Below, one piece after another: positions 8,193-13,216 of a stretch of 21,025 nucleotides of DNA. Source of the stretch: Bin87 sp034421995 (GTDB lineage Bacteria > Chloroflexota > Dehalococcoidia > Lucifugimonadales > UBA3495); assembly GCA_034421995.1 (NCBI GenBank), contig DAOUJY010000106.1, forward strand, positions 1-21,025. Reading direction: 5' to 3'. Numbering within the stretch: the first letter of the stretch is position 1; every line of letters starts with the position of its first letter. The notes beneath the pieces are model-generated. The model saw only the letters and a list, made by a program, of their open reading frames with translations. It was not told the DNA's origin and made no database searches. The position numbers were made by a program, and so were the translations under genes.

Positions 8193-8205
8193 AGGAGAAC
8201 TGAAC

Positions 8206-8742
8206 ATGGCAACCCAAACCTACCAACTGGTCAACCCGGTTACGGAGCCGGTGATCGCGCCTTTCGACGGGGCGCCGCGCCTGCCCTCGTTGGCCGGCAC
8301 TCGCGTTGGCCTGATTGACGACAGCAAGCGCAACGCCGACGTGCTGCTGGAAGAACTGGCCGAAGTTCTGCGCAACCGCTACGAAATCCGCGAGGTGCGC
8401 TGGCTCCGCAAGCCCAGCGCGTCCCGGCCGGCCGACCCGCAAGAGTTGCAGGAACTGGTGGCCAACGTGGACTCGGTGGTGGTCGCCATCGGCGATTGAG
8501 GGAGCTGCAGCGCGTGCAGTGTGCACGACGGAATCCATGTTGAGAAGGCCGGCCTCCCCTCCGCCACCATTTGCACCGACCGCTTCATCCCCACTGCCAA
8601 CGCCATGGCCAAGATGTGGGGCGCGGAAGACTACCCGACCATCTTCACGGCACACCCCATCGAGAACCTGGCCCGTCCGGCCCTGCGGGAGCGGGCCGAG
8701 GGCCTGGCCACGGAGGTGGCAGCCATCCTGACCGGCGGCTGA
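8206..8742 (+). CDS. UGSC-family selenoprotein (in-frame TGA decoded as selenocysteine)
   Basis: The gene is one frame of 178 codons. TGA at 8497-8499 is codon 98, followed at once by Gly99-Ser100-Cys101 and then Ser-Ala-Cys104, giving the U-G-S-C redox motif that names the family. It is preceded by VDSVVVAIGD, a strand leading to the active-site loop. The frame then stays open for 80 codons with well-formed sequence (HDGIHVEKAGLPSATICTDRF, split at residues 107-127) up to TGA at 8740-8742. The N-terminal half has GTRVGLIDDSKRNADVLLEEL. A strong AAAGGAG at 8191-8197 precedes the ATG. A SECIS-like hairpin follows the internal TGA. UGSC proteins are putative redox enzymes with Sec or Cys at this position; substrate and partners are unknown. 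A nonsense-mutated gene is the alternative, but the exact motif plus hairpin argue against it. Confidence 0.88.
8497..8499 (+). other. TGA codon read as selenocysteine (Sec98)
   Basis: This in-frame TGA sits between GAT (Asp97) and GGG-AGC-TGC (Gly-Ser-Cys). Decoding needs SelB, Sec-tRNA and the downstream hairpin. Annotation programs that treat TGA only as stop will end the protein here at 97 residues and miss or mis-start the remaining 80. Confidence 0.85.
8511..8530 (+). promoter_or_regulatory. Bacterial SECIS-like hairpin
   Basis: The stem pairs 8511-8518 with 8522-8530. It has eight base pairs, two of them below a single bulged A at 8528, and the upper six are continuous (C8513-G8527 to A8518-T8522). 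The apical loop is G-T-G at 8519-8521. There are 19 nt between the TGA and the loop. A guanine at the loop start and a TGA-to-loop distance of roughly 16-37 nt are, from memory, the rules used for bacterial SECIS elements bound by SelB. A competing 5-bp hairpin, CTGCA (8505-8509) with TGCAG (8515-8519), exists, so the active fold is not certain. Confidence 0.65.
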
Positions 8743-8767
8743 ATCTGGCTGACCGTACCGGCACCAC

Positions 8768-8795
8768 GTAGGGGCGAATGATTTTTCGCCCCTAC
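8768..8795. repeat. 28-nt near-palindrome, GTAGGGGCGA family (copy 2)
   Basis: Arms GTAGGGGCGAA and TTCGCCCCTAC pair perfectly over 11 bp around a 6-nt centre TGATTT. It lies 25 nt after the selenoprotein stop and may act as its transcription terminator or as a stabilising 3' hairpin. Confidence 0.85.
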
Positions 8796-8828
8796 AAATC
8801 ATTTAAGCCCTTCCTGGAGGAGGACGAC

Positions 8829-9218
8829 ATGACCGCGCAACCGGATACGCAACACCCTACGGACATCGATCAGACGCTCCGGCGTATCCGGAACATTGCT
8901 GCAATCGCCGCGCTGGCCGCCGCGACCGCTGCCGCGGTGGTCGTCATCGTCCTGATGGTGTCGCTCTATCCATCTCTGCGGCGGACTGCGGAGAACCTTG
9001 AAACAGCCAGCGCCGCGGCTGCGTCAGCCGCCGCTGACTTTGCCGCAGTCTCCGACGCCACAGCACAGAACCTGGCCGAGACGTCCGTGAATCTCAACGA
9101 GGCTGCGGTTAATTTCAAGAAAGCGTCCGAAAACTTCCGGCAAAACTCCCAGGACGACAGCATCGCGGAGTCCATACTCCGCCTGCTGAACGACGAAACT
9201 CGGCCGGCCGGTCGTTAG
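8829..9218 (+). CDS. Small single-pass membrane protein with alanine-rich coiled coil
   Basis: The protein has 129 residues. The start at 8829 is fixed by a strong GGAGGAGG at 8816-8823; the open frame extends upstream to 8778, but that part runs into the palindrome. Residues about 22-47 form a hydrophobic Ala/Val helix preceded by Arg-rich sequence. The remainder is a helical stretch rich in Ala, Ser and Asn with regular hydrophobic spacing (LAETSVNLNEAAVNFKKAS). The positive-inside pattern suggests the coil faces outward. I do not recognise a family. In design it resembles the coiled-coil anchor at 3289-3729, but the sequences are not obviously related. It is on the same strand as the selenoprotein, separated by the palindrome. 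Confidence 0.7.
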   Translation: MTAQPDTQHPTDIDQTLRRIRNIAAIAALAAATAAAVVVIVLMVSLYPSLRRTAENLETASAAAASAAADFAAVSDATAQNLAETSVNLNEAAVNFKKASENFRQNSQDDSIAESILRLLNDETRPAGR

Positions 9219-9636
9219 GCGTTGACCAACTCTATGTAGTCCCCGAAACGACGAAAGTCCGCCGTGTTAAAGGTCAACAACCGGCGCTCCCCGTGGACCA
9301 GCATGGTGGCGACAATGTTGGCGTCGTGTATCTGTCGCCCGCCTACCGGGATTTCCCGGAGCAAAGCGAACAACGTCTCGGTTACTGCTGAGCTGTCTCA
9401 AGTACCTCGAAGTTTCTGAGCATACGGTTCACGTCACCGATAGCCACATCAGGAGCTAGTGGATCTGACCAAATTTGCGGGCGCGTAACTACCGCCAGGT
9501 ATTCGCGTACTATCTGCCTGCTGATGCGTATCGGTTAGTGGTCAAGGGATGCTCGTTCCAGCATGTCCTGTGCCATGTCGTGGTGCGGAGCTTCCACAGC
9601 ACGAGCATTCACCAGGACATTGGTGTCAACTAACAT
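9215..9636 (-). pseudogene. Broken PIN-domain (VapC-like) toxin gene
   Basis: Reading from ATG at 9636, the product begins MLVDTNVLVNA, with the first PIN Asp, and continues to ERASLDH. An in-frame TAA then occurs at codon 34. The same frame continues with PIRISRQIVREYLAVVTRP, a typical PIN segment with its conserved Glu, to a second stop after ETAQQ. A shift of frame there recovers VTETLFALLREI, then QIHDANIVATML with the third acidic site and LLTFNTADFRRF, ending at TAA at 9215. So a whole PIN domain of about 140 residues is recognisable but carries one stop and one frameshift. It sits 7 nt behind the DUF7662-like gene, the normal antitoxin position. Its end overlaps the convergent gene at 8829 by 4 bp. 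Two sequencing errors are the alternative. Confidence 0.8.
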
Positions 9637-9643
9637 AGGTGTG

Positions 9644-10009
9644 TTAAATCCTGTCCTCGTACAAGTCCTCCCGCCGCAGACTCAGGCCCTCCGGCCAGGG
9701 TCCGAAGGAGCGGGGTGGCAAAATCTCCGCGATGCTGCGCCGGCGTGCGGGCGGCGGAAGGATTCGCCGGAAGGCCAGCGTCTCAGCCGCCATGTTCACC
9801 TCCGCCGTTTTCCATCCGGCCGCTTTCCATGCTCGCTCTTGAACCATCGCACTGCCGTTTGCCCACCAAGCCCGATGGCTACGCGCAGCCGGAGGCAGTT
9901 TGTCACCAATGATGGCTTCAATCTCATCGAAAGACGCTCGCCATTCCTGGGCTGTCAGACTACACAGGCGCACATAAAGTTCTCGGTACTTCCGTCCTCT
10001 GTATTCCAT
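9644..10009 (-). CDS. DUF7662-like protein, probable antitoxin partner of the adjacent PIN gene
   Basis: The protein has 121 residues from ATG at 10009, with AAGGAT upstream as Shine-Dalgarno; the open frame runs on to 10255, but that part is the shadow of the Trm112-like gene. It contains YRELYVRLCSL, then WRASFDEIEAIIGDKLPPAAR, here across residues 24-44, and HRAWWANG with AWKAAGWKTAEV. These match what I remember of the DUF7662 domain, whose W/R-rich core looks like a nucleic-acid-binding or antitoxin-type fold. The C-terminal ~35 residues are basic and Pro-rich. The PIN toxin gene follows after 7 nt, so a toxin-antitoxin pair is a reasonable inference. The toxin is broken, so this copy may be a leftover. 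Confidence 0.7.
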   Translation of the reverse strand: MEYRGRKYRELYVRLCSLTAQEWRASFDEIEAIIGDKLPPAARSHRAWWANGSAMVQERAWKAAGWKTAEVNMAAETLAFRRILPPPARRRSIAEILPPRSFGPWPEGLSLRREDLYEDRI

Positions 10010-10026
10010 AACGCTGATCCTTAGTG

Positions 10027-10248
10027 CTAACGCCCCGCCGCCATCTCCGCGTCCCGCAGGTCCGGCGGCAGCAGGTTGGGGATGCCGTCGGCGATGGGAT
10101 AGCGCTCGTCGCAGGAAGCGCAGGTGAGCGTGCCGGTGAGCACCTCGCCGGCGTCGGGGGCGTCGTCGGGCGCGATGGTTTCCGCTTCCAGGGTCAGCGG
10201 GCCTTTGCAGACCGGGCAGGCCAGGATGTCCAGCAGGTCGGTTCTCAT
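10027..10248 (-). CDS. Trm112-family zinc-ribbon protein
   Basis: This small protein of 73 residues begins MRTDLLDILACPVCKGPL and contains TCASCDERYPIADGIPNLLP. The four cysteines (11, 14, 43, 46) form a zinc ribbon, and the ending IADGIPNLLP is diagnostic of the Trm112/YcaR family. In eukaryotes and archaea Trm112 activates class I methyltransferases; in bacteria the role is mostly unknown. Length is normal for bacterial members. Its ATG overlaps the TGA of the upstream membrane-protein gene (ATGA at 10245-10248), which indicates translational coupling within the minus-strand operon. Confidence 0.92.
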   Translation of the reverse strand: MRTDLLDILACPVCKGPLTLEAETIAPDDAPDAGEVLTGTLTCASCDERYPIADGIPNLLPPDLRDAEMAAGR

Positions 10249-10706
10249 GGTCCAATCAGTCCTCGCTCGAATAGCCAGGCCAGCACGTCGGCCAGCCCGA
10301 TCACGATGACGCCGACGATGGTCAGAGCGGCCGGACCGGATAGCGCGCGTCCAATGCCGGCCCTATCGTTGCGTCGCCGCCGGGGCAGCAACCAGGCGAC
10401 GGCAAAAGCGTACACCGCCAGCACGATTTTGGCGACCAATACCCCCGTATAGGCGATGCCGGCGGCGTCGGATGTAAGGCGGTCCACCGTCAGTATCACG
10501 CCCGTCACAATCAGGACGGCGATGGCGGTGACGACAATGGGGCGGAACTCGGCGGCCAGAGCGCGGCCCACCAACCCGTCAGCGTCGGCGTTTTGCAGCG
10601 CCGGCCGGGCCGCCAGCAGCATGAACAGGCTGCCGCCGATCCAGGTTACGGCGGCCAGGGCATGAGCCCAGCGGATCACGAGCAGGATGGCGTCTAAAAC
10701 CGGCAT
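10245..10706 (-). CDS. CopD-like four-helix membrane protein
   Basis: The protein has 153 residues from ATG at 10706. That start gives a protein opening directly with a membrane helix; a start at 10757 would add 17 polar residues. Four hydrophobic helices are visible at about residues 4-34, 55-74, 84-107 and 124-143. The first contains RWAHALAAVTWIGG, the His-then-WIGG pattern found in CopD/DUF2269-type proteins, where His may bind haem or copper. A basic loop LLPRRRRNDR lies between helices 3 and 4. It is placed after a tlpA-like thiol-disulfide gene, which hints at copper or haem-protein maturation, but this is inference. Confidence 0.75.
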   Translation of the reverse strand: MPVLDAILLVIRWAHALAAVTWIGGSLFMLLAARPALQNADADGLVGRALAAEFRPIVVTAIAVLIVTGVILTVDRLTSDAAGIAYTGVLVAKIVLAVYAFAVAWLLPRRRRNDRAGIGRALSGPAALTIVGVIVIGLADVLAWLFERGLIGP

Positions 10707-10734
10707 GGTAGGATACAGGCAGTTGCAGTTCCAA

Positions 10735-10776
10735 CGAGATTGCTGCCCCCGTATCAAGCACGGGGTCGCAATGACA
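10735..10776. repeat. Second REP-like repeat type between tlpA-like and copD-like genes
   Basis: On the minus strand it reads TGTCATTGCGACCCCGTGC, followed by an arm that folds with it: ACGGGG/CCCCGT, 6 bp around a 7-nt loop (10747-10765). The outer CATTGCGA and AGATTGC ends are typical of short intergenic repeats common in many bacteria. Only one copy is visible in the window. Confidence 0.55.
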
Positions 10777-10780
10777 TTGG

Positions 10781-11278
10781 CTAACTCAGCAGGTCGTCCA
10801 GTATGTCGGTCAGGCGGTCGTAGTCCATGCGGCTGATCTCCATAACGTGGACTCGCCCGGCCTGGTCGATGAAGTAGGTGGTGGGAAAGAACTGCACGGC
10901 GTATTCCTGGGCCACCAGGGCGCGCACGTCGGTGGCGAAGTCAAAGGTCAGCCCCAGCTCGTCAACGAACCGGCGGGCCTCGACCTCGGTGTCGAACCCC
11001 TGGGGCACGAACAATCCGATGATGCGGACGTTGCGCCCCCGGTAATGCTCCCAAACCTCCTGAAAGGCCGGCATCTCGTCGCGGCAGGGAGGACAGGACG
11101 GATACCAGAAGTTGATCACGACCACTTTACCCCGCTGTTCCGAAAGGCGAAACTGCTCGCCGGCGAAGGTAAGCAGGGTGAAGTCGGCGGCCGGCTGTCC
11201 CGTCGCGCAACCCGCTATCCCGCTCAATAGCAAGATTGACAGCGTTACGATTGCCGCGCGCGACAGACGCGCCGGCAT
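10781..11278 (-). CDS. TlpA/ResA-like thioredoxin-fold lipoprotein
   Basis: The 165-residue form from ATG at 11278 has a short basic n-region, a hydrophobic segment and the lipobox SGIAGC, with Cys24 as lipidation site. The mature part is a thioredoxin fold of the TlpA/AhpC-TSA type. VVVINFWYPSCPPC gives the redox pair Cys62 and Cys65, and FFPTTYFID carries the cis-Pro. TlpA/ResA proteins reduce disulfides outside the membrane, usually for cytochrome c or copper-centre assembly. A GTG at 11305 with GGGAG 10 nt upstream is a plausible alternative start, adding nine residues to the n-region; the ATG at 11278 has no Shine-Dalgarno. A long hairpin at 11320-11360 lies immediately upstream. Confidence 0.88.
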   Translation of the reverse strand: MPARLSRAAIVTLSILLLSGIAGCATGQPAADFTLLTFAGEQFRLSEQRGKVVVINFWYPSCPPCRDEMPAFQEVWEHYRGRNVRIIGLFVPQGFDTEVEARRFVDELGLTFDFATDVRALVAQEYAVQFFPTTYFIDQAGRVHVMEISRMDYDRLTDILDDLLS

Positions 11279-11319
11279 TTTGGGGCGTTCGAGCGTTCGT
11301 TTCACTGGAGCGTATCTCC

Positions 11320-11360
11320 CGTATTGGCGGCCACACATTGTAGGTTTGGCCGCCAATACG
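11320..11360 (-). promoter_or_regulatory. 14-bp hairpin directly upstream of the tlpA-like gene
   Basis: Arms CGTATTGGCGGCCA and TGGCCGCCAATACG pair perfectly over 14 bp with a 13-nt loop. On the minus strand the hairpin ends at the first base of GGGAG, the candidate ribosome site for the GTG at 11305. It could gate translation or end upstream transcripts; no T-run follows on either strand. Confidence 0.55.
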
Positions 11361-11405
11361 GTCAAACTCTCCTCGGTAGCGTTGCTATTTAGGTGGTTTC
11401 CGTTT

Positions 11406-11433
11406 GTAGGGGCGACCGGCCGGTCGCCCCTAC
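11406..11433. repeat. 28-bp perfect palindrome, GTAGGGGCGA family (copy 3)
   Basis: The halves are exact reverse complements with outer arm GTAGGGGCGA and a GC-only centre CCGGCCGG. Compared with copy 1 the centre has changed on both arms while pairing is kept. Confidence 0.9.
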
Positions 11434-12053
11434 CCACGCCTGGAACCCCGCTTGACCAAATAAACTGCCTAAAGCGGAACGCTATCCGATGACACCCCGC
11501 CCCTTGCATGCCAGTACATTCGTTCGCTACACTATACCTACGCGTCAGGCAGCAAGCCCAAGGCCACGGCCCATCTGCCGAAATCACATCTGAATATCGG
11601 GTTCACAGGGTTCAGGTAACACGGTCAACCCCTGTCCGCCCATGGTCGCAGCTACGCCTGCGGCGTGAGGACGGCACGTCGGATCTTCTGCACCGCTGGC
11701 TAATCGCTCACCGGACGGTAACCGCTACCGCATCGAGCAGCACAGCAGGTGCCACCACCCCTGCGCTGGGGTCGTCCCTTTTCTCGTCATTCCGGCTCAA
11801 GTCACAGATGCGCCTTTGGCGTACCGGAATCCAGACGGGGAAGGGTAGGGGGCGGCCCGCACGCGCCAACTTAGCACTTCAATTCGCAGACCAACCCTCT
11901 GGCCGTAGCGCCGACAACCTGAACCCCCGAACCCGCAGCAAACCAACCAAACCACCGACCGACCAATCATCAACCGAACCACCTGAAACGGAACGCTACC
12001 ACCGTCCTCTGACCGGTTAGCGCGGCGGTCGGCTGTGTTGTACGCTGAAAATC
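11434..12053 (+). other. Non-coding, repeat-containing stretch
   Basis: About 620 bp without a credible gene. An open frame at 11508-12020 exists, but its composition is Arg/Ser/Thr/Pro-rich, it spans a degraded repeat and it has no ribosome site. The stretch holds a REP-like remnant (11785-11834), a low-complexity A/C-rich run around 11935-11985 with very few G or T on the plus strand, and two copies of a 23-nt motif (11462-11484 and 11976-11998). An inverted copy of the motif lies at 11377-11399. Confidence 0.6.
11785..11834. repeat. Degraded CGTCATTCCGGC-type repeat
   Basis: The ends CGTCATTCCGGC and CCGGAATCCAG match the other copies, but the centre is expanded (TCAAGTCACAGATGCGCCTTT region) and imperfect. 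It looks like a decayed or rearranged unit. Confidence 0.65.
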
Positions 12054-12560
12054 ATGGCCCAGCCAACTGACATTTCAATCGAACCGATGACGCCGGCACA
12101 CTGGCCGGAGGTCCGCCGCATCTACGCCGACGGCATCGCCACCGGCAACGCAACCTTTGAGACGCAAACTCCGGACTGGGATACGTGGGACCGTAACCAT
12201 CTTCCCTCCTGCCGGCTGGTGGCCCGACGCAATAGTTCGGTGGTGGCCTGGGCTGCCCTGTCGCCGGTGTCCACTCGCGCCTGCTATGCCGGCGTAGCCG
12301 AGCACAGCATCTACGTGGATGAGACGTATCGGGGCCAAGGTGTAGGCAAAACCCTACTCGCAGAGTTTGTGAAGCAGACCGAATCCACCGGCTTCTGGAC
12401 CTTGCAGAGCAGCATTTTCCCGGAGAATCAAGCCAGCATCGCCATCCATCTGGCCTGCGGATTCCGCATCCTGGGCCGCCGCAAGCGCGTCGCCATGCTC
12501 GACGGCGTCTGGAGGGACACGGTTATCGTAGAACGGCGCAGCGCGGTGGCGGGAGTTTAG
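12054..12560 (+). CDS. GNAT-family N-acetyltransferase, phosphinothricin-acetyltransferase-like
   Basis: The 168-residue protein is a full single GNAT domain. ISIEPMTPAHWPEVRRIY leads into GIATGNATFE and then SIYVDETYRGQGVG, where RGQGVG at residues 93-98 is the acetyl-CoA pyrophosphate loop. ENQASIAIHLACGFRILG closes the fold. The arrangement is that of the PAT/Bar and YncA-like subfamily, which acetylate phosphinothricin, methionine sulfone or similar amino-acid analogues; the natural substrate is not known. The Shine-Dalgarno before ATG is weak, and the sequence TTGTACGCT just upstream leaves the possibility of a leaderless transcript. It is followed by the promoter of the molybdenum hydroxylase operon. 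Confidence 0.88.
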   Translation: MAQPTDISIEPMTPAHWPEVRRIYADGIATGNATFETQTPDWDTWDRNHLPSCRLVARRNSSVVAWAALSPVSTRACYAGVAEHSIYVDETYRGQGVGKTLLAEFVKQTESTGFWTLQSSIFPENQASIAIHLACGFRILGRRKRVAMLDGVWRDTVIVERRSAVAGV

Positions 12561-12595
12561 GACAAGAAAGGCGCCGTCGGTCGCTTCCCCCCAAT

Positions 12596-12625
12596 TTGAC
12601 CGCCCGCCGGCCCGCCGTCTATACT
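12596..12625 (+). promoter_or_regulatory. Sigma70-type promoter for the molybdenum hydroxylase operon
   Basis: TTGACC at 12596-12601 and TATACT at 12620-12625 are spaced by 18 nt. This is the best promoter match seen in the window. The predicted start near 12632 leaves a leader of about 100 nt before the TTG start codon at 12733. Confidence 0.65.
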
Positions 12626-12691
12626 GCCGCACGGCCACCTGCGATGTATGCGTTCGCCGGTCGGCCCCGATCACTACCTCATCCTTGCCGC

Positions 12692-12713
12692 TCCGCCCCA
12701 TTCGGCGGGTTTT
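12692..12713 (+). terminator. Terminator-like hairpin in the operon leader (possible attenuator)
   Basis: CCGCC (12693-12697) pairs with GGCGG (12704-12708) around a 6-nt loop, extended by one U-G pair, and TTTT follows at 12710-12713. It lies between the promoter and the AGGAGG at 12721-12726. If it works as a terminator it must be bypassed for operon expression. I find no clear competing antiterminator stem. Confidence 0.5.
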
Positions 12714-12732
12714 CTGACAGAGGAGGTGTATT

Positions 12733-13212
12733 TTGCCCAATAAAGTACCCATCACGGTCACCGTGAATGGCCGCTCCCATTCCGCCGAGGTGGAGCCGCG
12801 CACCCTGCTGGTCCACTTTCTGCGGGAGACCCTGAACCTCACCGGAACCAAGATCGGCTGCGATACCAGCCAGTGCGGCGCCTGCGTGGTGCGAATGAAT
12901 GGCATCACCATGAAGTCCTGCACCGCTTTTGCCGTGCAGGCCGACGGCGCTGACATCACCACCATCGAAGGCGTGGCCCAGGACGGCAACCTGACCGCCG
13001 TGCAGGAAGCCTTCTGGAACCAGCACGGCCTCCAGTGCGGTTACTGCACCGCCGGCATGATTATGTCGGTGACGGAGATCCTGGAGCGCAACCCCAACCC
13101 GTCCGCCGAGGAGGTGCGCTCCGGTTTGGAAGGCAATATGTGCCGCTGCACCGGCTACAACAACATCGTCAGGGCCGCTCTGGCCGCCGCCGCTGCCGGA
13201 CAAGGAGGCTGA
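12733..13212 (+). CDS. Molybdenum hydroxylase small subunit, [2Fe-2S] protein (CoxS-like)
   Basis: The 159-residue protein carries two [2Fe-2S] clusters. The N-terminal plant-ferredoxin-like cluster uses Cys43, Cys48, Cys51 and Cys63 (GCDTSQCGAC...KSC). The C-terminal four-helix cluster uses Cys102, Cys105, Cys137 and Cys139 (QCGYC...CRCTGY). This is the standard small subunit of CO dehydrogenase and xanthine dehydrogenase-type enzymes; it passes electrons from the molybdenum site to FAD. The TTG at 12733 is the start because AGGAGG lies 6 nt before it. The gene ends 4 nt before the large-subunit ATG, so the two are surely co-translated. Confidence 0.95.
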   Translation: MPNKVPITVTVNGRSHSAEVEPRTLLVHFLRETLNLTGTKIGCDTSQCGACVVRMNGITMKSCTAFAVQADGADITTIEGVAQDGNLTAVQEAFWNQHGLQCGYCTAGMIMSVTEILERNPNPSAEEVRSGLEGNMCRCTGYNNIVRAALAAAAAGQGG

Positions 13213-13216
13213 CGCC

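Noticed and set aside
7834..8499. A 221-codon frame ending at the internal TGA of the selenoprotein gene
   Set aside because: Its first 124 codons are the out-of-frame shadow of the HEPN-like gene. The real start is ATG 8206 behind AAAGGAG, and the real end is 8742.
11508..12020. A 170-codon open frame on the plus strand in the 11.4-12.0 kb gap
   Set aside because: It has no ribosome site, crosses a degraded repeat and an A/C-rich low-complexity run, and its Ser/Thr/Arg/Pro composition looks like translated non-coding DNA.
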